From assembly GCA_051652645.1 (NCBI GenBank), contig JBOFUP010000048.1, forward strand, positions 1 to 17,379: a stretch of 17,379 nucleotides of DNA, written 5' to 3'. A program made the translations under genes and the position numbers. The notes beneath the pieces are model-generated. The model was given only the letters and a program-made list of their open reading frames with translations, was not told the origin of the DNA and did no database searches. This DNA is from UBA7332 sp051652645. Its GTDB lineage: Bacteria; Bacteroidota; Bacteroidia; Bacteroidales; UBA7332. Each line of letters starts with the position of its first letter. Position 1 is the first letter of the stretch. This document shows, piece after piece, positions 1 to 6,495 of the stretch.

Positions 1-26
1 CGATCAAGATCGCTAAGTTGGCTTAA
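1..26 (+). CDS. rpsT: 3' end of probable 30S ribosomal protein S20 (partial)
   Basis: Only the last codons lie in the window. Reading from base 3 gives Ile-Lys-Ile-Ala-Lys-Leu-Ala followed by TAA at 24-26. S20 proteins typically end in a lysine-rich helix finishing in a motif like INKLA, and rpsT is, as I recall, commonly placed near gyrB in Bacteroidales, so this is probably the S20 C-terminus. Seven residues cannot prove it; the call rests on tail resemblance and gene context. The sequence upstream of the window would settle it. Confidence 0.4.
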
Positions 27-57
27 GATATTATAGGACTCTTGTAGTTCTATGGAC

Positions 58-129
58 GGCCCATTCGTCTATCGGTTAGGACATCAGATTTTCATTCTGG
101 AAAGAGGGGTTCGACTCCCCTATGGGCTA
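58..129 (+). tRNA. tRNA-Glu (UUC anticodon), copy 1
   Basis: The 72-nt sequence folds as a full cloverleaf: 7-bp acceptor stem GGCCCAT/ATGGGCT (with a G1-U72 wobble), D arm GTC/GAC, anticodon stem TCAGA/TCTGG around loop TTTTCAT (anticodon TTC), and T arm AGGGG-TTCGACT-CCCCT. The discriminator is A129. The next bases are CTA, so the 3' CCA is not encoded and must be added after transcription. There is no terminator before the second copy, so both are probably processed from one transcript, perhaps shared with the gene ending at 26. Confidence 0.97.
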
Positions 130-208
130 CTAATGCACTACTTGTGTGGTGTAAAGACATATTTCTGCTTTGCCAGGAGTTGGATGATCTATACGATCGT
201 TCTAAGCT

Positions 209-280
209 GGCCCATTCGTCTATCGGTTAGGACATCAGATTTTCATTCTGGAAAGAGGGGTTCGACTCCCCTATGGGCTA
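209..280 (+). tRNA. tRNA-Glu (UUC anticodon), copy 2
   Basis: This is base-for-base identical to the tRNA gene at 58-129 over all 72 nt, with the same TTC anticodon, again followed by CGC rather than CCA. The 79-nt spacer between the copies (130-208) contains no other RNA gene or terminator that I can see. A strong intrinsic terminator follows within 10 nt, so this is the last gene of the transcript. Confidence 0.97.
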
Positions 281-286
281 CGCGTT

Positions 287-327
287 AAAGCGAGAGTTTC
301 TTCACTGAAGGAACTCTCGCTTTTTTT
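287..327 (+). terminator. Intrinsic terminator of the tRNA-Glu transcript
   Basis: The inverted repeat GCGAGAGTT (290-298) / AACTCTCGC (312-320) extends inward through a G-U pair and three more pairs, and outward through AAA/TTT. A run of seven T (321-327) follows. It separates the tRNA unit from gyrB. Confidence 0.93.
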
Positions 328-381
328 CTGTTTATACCATTGATAATAGTATATTGCCCTACGTAAATAAATAGTTTTTTG

Positions 382-389
382 TATCTTTG
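382..389 (+). promoter_or_regulatory. -7 promoter box of gyrB (TATCTTTG)
   Basis: TATCTTTG matches the Bacteroidetes primary sigma -7 consensus TAnnTTTG exactly. It lies 63 bp before the gyrB ATG, which implies a leader of roughly 55 nt. No TTTG -33 element stands at the usual 19-21 bp distance. Confidence 0.6.
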
Positions 390-452
390 TTCGTTCTATT
401 ATGCTTATCAGAATAGGACATTACGTTAAAAATTAAAGAAATTACTATATCT

Positions 453-2414
453 ATGGCAGAGGAAATCAATAAAGCGAATGGCGCTTCTTATGGGGCTGAT
501 AGTATTCAGGTACTAGAAGGCTTAGAGGCGGTACGTAAACGCCCTGCAATGTACATTGGAGATATTGGCTCTAAAGGACTTCATCACTTGGTTTATGAGG
601 TTGTTGATAACTCTATTGATGAGGCTTTGGCAGGTCATTGTGACACGATTGGTGTGACTATTAACGAGGATAATTCAATTACCGTTGTAGATAACGGGCG
701 TGGTATTCCTGTGGATATACATGAGAAGGAGGGGCGTTCGGCTCTTGAGGTTGTATTAACAGTACTTCACGCAGGGGGTAAGTTTGACAAGGGGTCTTAT
801 AAGGTTTCTGGTGGACTACACGGTGTGGGTGTATCTTGTGTAAATGCTCTTTCTACTTATCTTCGTGTTGAAGTTCGCCGTGAAGGTAAGCTTTATATGC
901 AGGAGTATTCATGTGGTAAACCAGAGTCTCCTGTAGCTGAGATAGGTGTTAGTGATACAACTGGTACTACAGTAACCTTTAGACCAGATGACTCAATATT
1001 CCAAGAGACGGAATATAAATATGACACTCTAGCTGCTCGTTTGAGAGATTTGGCTTACCTAAATGCAGGTATTCGCTTAACGATAACGGATAGAAGAGTT
1101 AAGGAGGAGGATGGAAGCTTTAAATCTCACGAGTATTACTCTGAGGAGGGATTGAAGGAGTTCGTTCGTTTTCTTGACCAATCAAGAGATCCTCTGATGG
1201 AGGATGTTATTCATATTGTAACCGAGAAGCAGGGTGTACCTGTAGAGGTTGCTATGTCGTATAACTCTTCGTTTAATGAGAATGTATATTCTTTCGTAAA
1301 TAATATCAACACTATCGAGGGTGGAACACACTTGGCAGGCTTCCGTAGGGCGTTGACTCGTACTTTGAAGAAGTATGCTGATGACTCAAAGATATTGGAG
1401 AAAGAGAAGGTTGAAATTACTGGTGATGACTTTAGAGAGGGTTTGACGGCAGTTGTTTCTGTTAAGGTTTCTGAGCCGCAGTTTGAAGGACAAACGAAAA
1501 CAAAGTTGGGTAACAACGAAGTTATTGGTGCAGTAGATCAAGCGGTGAGTGAGGCATTGTCAAACTTCCTTGAGGAGCATCCTAAAGAGGCTCGATTGAT
1601 AGTAGAGAAGGTTCTTCTAGCTGCAAGAGCTCGTTATGCTGCTCGTAAGGCTAGGGAAAATGAGAGAAAGAAGACAACTCTAGGAGGGCCTGGTAAGCTT
1701 CCTGGTAAATTGGCTGATTGTTCAAGCAGAAAAGCCGAGCTTAATGAGGTATTCATTGTCGAGGGAGATTCGGCGGGTGGTACTGCTAAGCAAGGGCGTG
1801 ATAGAATGCACCAAGCTATCCTTCCTCTAAGAGGTAAGATCTTGAATGTAGAGAAGGCTTCTTCTGATAAGTTGATGGGGAGTGAGGAGATAGAGAATAT
1901 CTTCAATGCTTTGGGTATATTGTTGGATGCAGAGGCTAATGTTGCTGAACTTGATTTGTCAAAATTGAGATATCACAAGATTATTATCATGACCGATGCG
2001 GATATCGATGGATCACACATTGCAACGCTTATCTTGACTCTATTCTTCCGTAGACTTCGTCCTCTAATCGAGTCAGGATATGTGTATATTGCTACTCCAC
2101 CTCTATATCTTTGTAGAAGAGGTAAAAATGAGCGTTACTGCTGGAATGAGCGTGAGAGACGTGCATTCATAGATGAGTTCGCTAATGGTAATGAGGGGTT
2201 GGTTTATACTCAACGTTATAAAGGTCTTGGAGAGATGAAGGCAGAGCAGCTTTGGGATACAACTATGAATCCGGAGACAAGAACTCTACGTCAGGTGACT
2301 ATTGAGAGTGCAGCTGAGGCTGATCACATCTTCTCTATGCTTATGGGTGATGATGTAGCTCCTCGTCGTGATTTTATTGAGGCAAATGCTACATATGCTA
2401 AGATTGATGCATAA
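453..2414 (+). CDS. gyrB: DNA gyrase subunit B
   Basis: This is the ATPase subunit of DNA gyrase, which introduces negative supercoils with GyrA in an A2B2 complex. The 653-residue length fits GyrB of this phylum. The GHKL ATPase shows the N-box around E49-N53 (EVVDNS), the DNGRGIP motif at 80-86 and the GGLHGVG lid at 120-126. The TOPRIM domain carries EGDSAGG from E437 and the metal-binding DADIDG at 515-520. The YKGLGEM signature lies near the C-terminus. ParE is the main alternative, but the N-terminal signature (MYIGDIGSKGLHHLVYE) and continuous match to GyrB favour gyrB. gyrA is not in the window. The gene has its own -7 box and no visible Shine-Dalgarno sequence, as is usual in Bacteroidetes. 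Confidence 0.96.
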   Translation: MAEEINKANGASYGADSIQVLEGLEAVRKRPAMYIGDIGSKGLHHLVYEVVDNSIDEALAGHCDTIGVTINEDNSITVVDNGRGIPVDIHEKEGRSALEVVLTVLHAGGKFDKGSYKVSGGLHGVGVSCVNALSTYLRVEVRREGKLYMQEYSCGKPESPVAEIGVSDTTGTTVTFRPDDSIFQETEYKYDTLAARLRDLAYLNAGIRLTITDRRVKEEDGSFKSHEYYSEEGLKEFVRFLDQSRDPLMEDVIHIVTEKQGVPVEVAMSYNSSFNENVYSFVNNINTIEGGTHLAGFRRALTRTLKKYADDSKILEKEKVEITGDDFREGLTAVVSVKVSEPQFEGQTKTKLGNNEVIGAVDQAVSEALSNFLEEHPKEARLIVEKVLLAARARYAARKARENERKKTTLGGPGKLPGKLADCSSRKAELNEVFIVEGDSAGGTAKQGRDRMHQAILPLRGKILNVEKASSDKLMGSEEIENIFNALGILLDAEANVAELDLSKLRYHKIIIMTDADIDGSHIATLILTLFFRRLRPLIESGYVYIATPPLYLCRRGKNERYCWNERERRAFIDEFANGNEGLVYTQRYKGLGEMKAEQLWDTTMNPETRTLRQVTIESAAEADHIFSMLMGDDVAPRRDFIEANATYAKIDA

Positions 2415-2437
2415 TATAGCTTTTATATAATGATATT

Positions 2438-2498
2438 GAGAGTTGTGAGGTACTTTATTCTTTCTTGAGGATATGGTCTTCATGACTCTCTTTTTTTT
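2438..2498 (+). terminator. Possible terminator after gyrB (weak)
   Basis: A run of eight T (2491-2498) follows the arm GACTCTC (2484-2490), which can pair with GAGAGT at 2438-2443. The enclosed 40 nt can form a second small hairpin (TGAGGA 2466-2471 with TCTTCA). The long interior makes this weaker than the other terminators in the window; partial read-through into the next gene is possible. Confidence 0.35.
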
Positions 2499-2520
2499 CT
2501 TTTATTGAACTTCTTTCATT

Positions 2521-3429
2521 ATGATCTTTCCATCTACACTTAAAAAAGGAGATACAATTGCCATAGTTACACCCTCTGGTGCTATTGATGCATCTGAAGT
2601 AGTAGTTGCAATAGATAGAATTGAGTCTTGGGGCTATAATGTTGTTGTGATGCCAAATGCTTTGGGTATTAACGGTAGATATTGCGGTACAGAGGAGCAG
2701 CGTTTGGATGATTTTCATCAAGCTTTAGCTAATAATGCTATTGCGGCTATACTTTGTAGTCGTGGGGGATATGGGCTTTTGCAGATTATTGATAGGATAG
2801 ATAGGGATTTAATAGTGAATAACCCTAAGTGGATTATTGGTTATAGTGATATCACGGCTTTGCATGCTCTTGTTAATAGCTGTGGTGTGGCTTCTATACA
2901 CTCTCCTATGGTGAGGCATATTGTAGAATCGAATCATGGTGATGCACCTATAGAGTCTCTAAGGAGAATATTGTCAGAGGGTTCTATTGTATATAATGTT
3001 AAGCCTCATATTTTAAATAGAGGGGCAGAATTTAGTGGGAGACTAGTAGGCGGTAATTTGGCTATCTTGTTGTCTCTTCGTGGAACTTCGTTCGATCCGC
3101 TAGAGTATACACCTAATCCTGTTCTTTTTATTGAGGATATTGGTGAGTCTCCATATAAGGTAGAGAGGATGTTGCACACTCTTAGGTTAGGTGGTGTTTT
3201 TGATCGTTTGTCTGCATTGATAGTAGGCGAGTTTAGTGATTATAATGAGGATCCTTCTATGGGTGCTTCTCTCTATGAATTGATACGTAATATGGTTGAA
3301 CCATACTCTTTCCCTACTATATTTGGTTTTCCTGTTGGGCACACACAGAATAACTATCCTCTTATCTGTGGGTCTGAGATTAGTTACACGCCCAGTGATG
3401 GTTTGTTGACAGTGGGCTTGGCTAAGTAA
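2521..3429 (+). CDS. L,D-carboxypeptidase, peptidase family S66 (LdcA-like)
   Basis: This is a serine peptidase that removes the terminal D-Ala from cytoplasmic murein tetrapeptides during peptidoglycan recycling. The Ser-Glu-His triad of family S66 is visible: S109 in GYSD (107-110, the nucleophile elbow), E205 in FIEDIGE, and H274 in FPVGHTQNN. The N-terminus shows the family start LKKGDTIAIVTPSGA, and SRGGYG precedes the nucleophile. The 302-residue length is normal for the family. There is no signal peptide, so it should act in the cytoplasm. Some S66 members act on other substrates (for example microcin C immunity proteins); nothing here points that way. It sits 106 bp after gyrB and ends at a bidirectional terminator. 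Confidence 0.9.
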   Translation: MIFPSTLKKGDTIAIVTPSGAIDASEVVVAIDRIESWGYNVVVMPNALGINGRYCGTEEQRLDDFHQALANNAIAAILCSRGGYGLLQIIDRIDRDLIVNNPKWIIGYSDITALHALVNSCGVASIHSPMVRHIVESNHGDAPIESLRRILSEGSIVYNVKPHILNRGAEFSGRLVGGNLAILLSLRGTSFDPLEYTPNPVLFIEDIGESPYKVERMLHTLRLGGVFDRLSALIVGEFSDYNEDPSMGASLYELIRNMVEPYSFPTIFGFPVGHTQNNYPLICGSEISYTPSDGLLTVGLAK

Positions 3430-3437
3430 TCATATAC

Positions 3438-3475
3438 AAAAAGGGTATCACCAATAGTTGGTGATACCCTTTTTT
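3438..3475. terminator. Bidirectional intrinsic terminator between convergent genes
   Basis: A perfect 17-bp stem (3438-3454 with 3458-3474) has a 3-nt TAG loop, flanked by an A run on the left and a T run on the right. It therefore terminates transcription from both sides: the S66 peptidase gene on + and asnS on -. Confidence 0.95.
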
Positions 3476-3493
3476 AGTATAGTTGTTTCTGAA

Positions 3494-4891
3494 TTAGAAC
3501 TCACAGTTATTTGGAGTTCTAGGGAAAGGAATAACGTCGCGAATGTTGGTCATACCAGTAACGAAAAGAAGAAGTCTTTCGAAACCAAGACCAAATCCTG
3601 AGTGAGGTGCTGTACCAAAGCGACGAGTGTCAAGATACCACCAAAGATCTTTCATTGGTATCTCAAGTTCTTCGATACGAGCTACAAGTTTTTCGTAGCT
3701 CTCTTCGCGTTGTGAACCACCGATGATCTCTCCAATCTTAGGGAAAAGAACGTCCATAGCACGAACAGTCTTACCGTCATCGTTCTGCTTCATGTAGAAA
3801 GCTTTGATATCTTTAGGGTAGTCTGTTAGTATAACTGGTTTCTTGAAGTGCTCTTCAACCAAGTATCTTTCGTGCTCTGACTGAAGGTCTGTACCCCAAT
3901 CAACAGGGAATTCAAATTTCTTGCCAGAGGCTTTAAGTATCTCTACACCCTCTGTGTATGGAAGGCGAACGAAGTCGTTCTCTACCACAAACTGTAGTCT
4001 CTCGATAAGCTCTTTGTCGTACATGCTAGCTAGGAACTCAAGGTCGTCCTTGCAGTTGTCTAGTGCATACTGGATAAGATACTTTAGGAAATCCTCTGCA
4101 AGGTTCATGTTGTCTTCGATCTCGAAGAATGCAACTTCTGGCTCTATCATCCAGAATTCAGCCAAGTGACGTGGAGTGTTTGAGTTCTCAGCACGGAATG
4201 TTGGTCCGAAAGTGTAGATAGCACCTAATGCCATTGCACCTAGTTCTCCCTCAAGCTGACCTGAAACAGTAAGGTTGGCATGTTTACCAAAGAAGTCTTG
4301 AGTGTAGTCAATATTCCCCTCTTCATTGCGTGGAGGGTTGTTTAGATCTAGTGTAGTAGCTTGGAACATAGCACCAGCACCTTCAGCATCAGAAGAGGTG
4401 ATGATTGGTGTGTGTAGGTAGAAGTATCCACGGTCATTGTAGAACTTGTGGATAGCAAAAGCCATATGGTGGCGTATGCGTAGGACAGCACCAAAGGTGT
4501 TTGTGCGAGGTCTAAGGTGAGCAATCTCACGAAGGAACTCTAAAGTGTGTCCCTTCTTCTGAAGTGGGTAAGTTTGAGCATCAGCAGTACCGTAAACCAA
4601 AATCTCTTTTGCTTGTATCTCTGCTTTCTGACCTTGTCCTTGAGATTCAACGATAATCCCATTTACGCTGATACAAGCACCAGTAGTAATTGCTTTTAAT
4701 AGATCTTCGCTGAAGCTGTTTACATCAACTACGATCTGTATATTGTTGATAGTTGAACCATCATTAAGAGCAATGAAGTTAATTGCCTTATTACCGCGTC
4801 GAGTACGAACCCAACCTTTTACATTCACTGTTGAGCCGAATTGCTCGCATTGAAGAGCATCGACAATCTTTATTCGTGTAAGTTGTTCCAT
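3494..4891 (-). CDS. asnS: Asparagine--tRNA ligase
   Basis: This class II aminoacyl-tRNA synthetase charges tRNA-Asn with asparagine using ATP. The N-terminal OB-fold anticodon-binding domain covers about residues 8-105 (VKGWVRTRRGNKAINFIALNDGS). The catalytic core shows motif 1 near YFYLHTPIIT (156-165), motif 2 FRAENSNTPRHLAEFWMIEPE (from 232) and motif 3 GFGLGFERLL (432-441). The C-terminal IRDVIPFPRTPNNCEF is characteristic of AsnRS and separates it from AspRS. The length of 465 residues is standard. A direct AsnRS suggests that tRNA-Asn does not depend on the GatCAB transamidation route here. It is 63 bp downstream of the pseudouridine synthase gene, with a long hairpin in the gap. Confidence 0.96.
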   Translation of the reverse strand: MEQLTRIKIVDALQCEQFGSTVNVKGWVRTRRGNKAINFIALNDGSTINNIQIVVDVNSFSEDLLKAITTGACISVNGIIVESQGQGQKAEIQAKEILVYGTADAQTYPLQKKGHTLEFLREIAHLRPRTNTFGAVLRIRHHMAFAIHKFYNDRGYFYLHTPIITSSDAEGAGAMFQATTLDLNNPPRNEEGNIDYTQDFFGKHANLTVSGQLEGELGAMALGAIYTFGPTFRAENSNTPRHLAEFWMIEPEVAFFEIEDNMNLAEDFLKYLIQYALDNCKDDLEFLASMYDKELIERLQFVVENDFVRLPYTEGVEILKASGKKFEFPVDWGTDLQSEHERYLVEEHFKKPVILTDYPKDIKAFYMKQNDDGKTVRAMDVLFPKIGEIIGGSQREESYEKLVARIEELEIPMKDLWWYLDTRRFGTAPHSGFGLGFERLLLFVTGMTNIRDVIPFPRTPNNCEF

Positions 4892-4906
4892 CTTTAAATA
4901 TCTTTA

Positions 4907-4948
4907 ATTTAGAGTGCTCTATAGCATTTGCAATAGAGCACTCTAAAT
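4907..4948. repeat. 16-bp perfect inverted repeat between rluB and asnS
   Basis: Bases 4907-4922 pair perfectly with 4933-4948 around a 10-nt loop. On the minus strand, the direction of both flanking genes, the hairpin is followed by TAAAGATATT and not by a U tract, and the asnS ATG comes 16 nt later. It resembles a terminator stem without the tail. It could be a weak terminator, an RNA processing or stability element, or a structure affecting asnS translation. Confidence 0.7.
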
Positions 4949-4954
4949 GTTTGT

Positions 4955-6403
4955 TTATTCAAATGATCCCATTCTAAGGAAGTTAACCTCTTCTTGAGTT
5001 AGATGTCTCCATCTTCCTCTTGGAAGGTTCTTTTTAGTAAGACCAGCAAACATAACTCTGTCTAGTTTGATAACTCTGTAGCCTAGGTGTTCGAAGATTC
5101 TACGAACGATTCTATTACGTCCAGAGTGAATTTCTATGCCTATCTGCTTTTGGTCATCTTCGTCTGCATAGCTGATAGCATCTGCATGAATCTCACCATC
5201 TTCAAGCTCAATACCAGTAGCAATGAGTTTAATATCCTCCATTGTTACATCTTTGTCAAGCCATACGTGGTAGATTTTCTTCTTGTTGTACTTAGGGTGA
5301 GTAAGCTTAGATGCTAGGTCACCGTCGTTTGTAAGAAGAAGAACACCTGTAGTATTGCGGTCAAGACGACCAACAGGGTAGATGCGTTCATCACAAGCGT
5401 TCTTCACAAGGTCAAGAACAGTAAGTCTCTCTTGTGGATCGTCCGAAGTGGTAACACAATCTTTTGGTTTGTTTAGAAGTACATATACTTTACCCTCTGG
5501 AGTAACCTCTTTCTCGTTGAAAGCTATTACGTCAGTTCTGCTAACTTTTGTTCCAAGTTCTGTAACAACTTCTCCATTAACTTTTACCATACCAGCTGCA
5601 ATAAACTCATCAGCTTCTCTACGAGAGCAAAGACCAGCATTTGCAATATACTTGTTCAAACGAATTGGCTCGTTTGGGTCAGTTAGTATATCAGCGTATT
5701 CCATCTGCTTTTTCTTGCTGTATTTAGCATTTGGATCGTAGTTGTTGTCGTTCTTACGGAAGTTGTTAGCCCCAAATCGGTTGTTGCTAAATGCACCACT
5801 TTGTGAGCTTCTTGGCTGGAAACTGCCTGGTTGGCTGTTTGAGTAGCGGTTTTCGCGTTGTTGGAATCCCCCTTCGCGGTTTCCTTGGAATCTATTTTCG
5901 CGTTGTTGGTATCCCCCTTCACGGTTTCCTTGGAATCTATTTTCGCGTTGTTGGTATCCCCCTTCGCGGTTTCCTTGGAATCTATTTTCGCGTTGTTGGT
6001 ATCCCCCTTCACGGTTTCCTTGGAATCTATTTTCGCGTTGTTGGTATCCTCCTTCGCGATTTCCTTGGAATCTATTTTCGCGTTGTTGGTATCCTCCTTC
6101 ACGTTGTTGGTATCCCCCTTCGCGATTGTATGATCTGTTGTTGTCAAATGAGCGGTTGCCGTACTGCTTGCGCTCACCATAATTGTTTGATCCTTGATTG
6201 TAGGATCTATTCTCATATCTCCCTTCGCGATTGTTGTCAACATGACCATCGTTGTTGTATTCGCGTCTAGGACGGAACTCACGATTATCATTGTTTCTGT
6301 ATGTCGCTCTTTCGCTGTTATAGCCATTACCGTCACGGCTAACGCTTTTTGCATCATTATTTAAAGTGATACGAGGGCGTTTAGGTCTGTTTTCTGCGTC
6401 CAT
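4955..6403 (-). CDS. RluB-type rRNA pseudouridine synthase with repeat-rich disordered N-terminus
   Basis: This enzyme of the RsuA/RluB/RluE/RluF family isomerises a specific rRNA uridine to pseudouridine; in E. coli RluB modifies 23S rRNA U2605. An S4 RNA-binding domain covers about 247-290 (IRLNKYIANAGLCSRREADEFI). The catalytic domain follows, with the nucleophile D348 in GRLDRNTTGVLLL and the later GRNRIVRRIFEHLGYRVIKLDR segment. The first ~240 residues are low complexity, rich in R, N, G, Q, E and Y. They contain five tandem copies of a 15-mer, RFQGNREGGYQQREN, at 111-185, plus partial copies just before (96-110). The C-terminal half alone is the size of ordinary RluB. N-terminal extensions are, to my knowledge, common in Bacteroidetes homologues; an accessory RNA-binding role is inference. 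The exact target uridine is not determined by sequence alone. Confidence 0.9.
   Translation of the reverse strand: MDAENRPKRPRITLNNDAKSVSRDGNGYNSERATYRNNDNREFRPRREYNNDGHVDNNREGRYENRSYNQGSNNYGERKQYGNRSFDNNRSYNREGGYQQREGGYQQRENRFQGNREGGYQQRENRFQGNREGGYQQRENRFQGNREGGYQQRENRFQGNREGGYQQRENRFQGNREGGFQQRENRYSNSQPGSFQPRSSQSGAFSNNRFGANNFRKNDNNYDPNAKYSKKKQMEYADILTDPNEPIRLNKYIANAGLCSRREADEFIAAGMVKVNGEVVTELGTKVSRTDVIAFNEKEVTPEGKVYVLLNKPKDCVTTSDDPQERLTVLDLVKNACDERIYPVGRLDRNTTGVLLLTNDGDLASKLTHPKYNKKKIYHVWLDKDVTMEDIKLIATGIELEDGEIHADAISYADEDDQKQIGIEIHSGRNRIVRRIFEHLGYRVIKLDRVMFAGLTKKNLPRGRWRHLTQEEVNFLRMGSFE
5849..6105. repeat. 45-bp in-frame tandem repeat array (about 5.6 units)
   Basis: On the + strand the 45-bp unit starting TTTCGCGTTGTTGG repeats at 5851, 5896, 5941, 5986 and 6031, and a sixth, partial copy starts at 6076. 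Units differ at very few bases. One is a silent CGC/CGT arginine codon that alternates from unit to unit, and one change alters protein (Tyr to Phe in the unit at 5851). A multiple of three, the array keeps all frames open, so it creates spurious open frames on both strands. Confidence 0.95.
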
Positions 6404-6426
6404 TTTCTTCTTTAATTACTTTTTTT

Positions 6427-6442
6427 GAAGCCTCACGGCTTC
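6427..6442 (-). promoter_or_regulatory. GNRA-capped hairpin in the leader of rluB
   Basis: On the minus strand GAAGCC and GGCTTC form a 6-bp stem closed by a GTGA (GNRA) tetraloop, 23 nt before the pseudouridine synthase start. It is followed by seven A on that strand, so it is not an intrinsic terminator for purB. A small palindrome, TATCTCTGAGATA, lies further upstream at 6459-6471. A role in mRNA stability or translation of the downstream gene is possible but unproven. Confidence 0.4.
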
Positions 6443-6495
6443 GTTACAACTTGAAATTTATCTCTGAGATATAATAGTTTATTCCTATAATTTGT

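Noticed and set aside
130..208. Possible small RNA between the two tRNA genes
   Set aside because: No stable hairpin, promoter box or terminator is visible in the 79 nt; it is best read as a processed spacer.
52..288. 78-codon frame at the left end
   Set aside because: It reads through two tRNA genes; the repeated peptide is the tRNA sequence translated twice.
1211..1906. Minus-strand frames inside gyrB (1211-1516 and 1634-1906)
   Set aside because: They are shadows of the strongly conserved GyrB frame.
5849..6105. CRISPR-like array
   Set aside because: Units are contiguous without unique spacers, are in frame inside a gene, and have no cas genes nearby.
5791..6270. Open frames on the + strand across the repeat array (159 and 91 codons), hydrophobic repeats
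   Set aside because: These are antisense shadows of the same repeats. The membrane-like look comes from reverse-complementing Glu/Arg/Asn/Gln codons. There is no promoter or start context.
5683..6357. Open frame of 224 codons on the minus strand overlapping the pseudouridine synthase gene in another frame
   Set aside because: It arises because the 45-bp repeat is a multiple of three and leaves all frames open. Its product is repetitive, with no recognisable domain, while the other frame encodes the S4/pseudouridine synthase protein.
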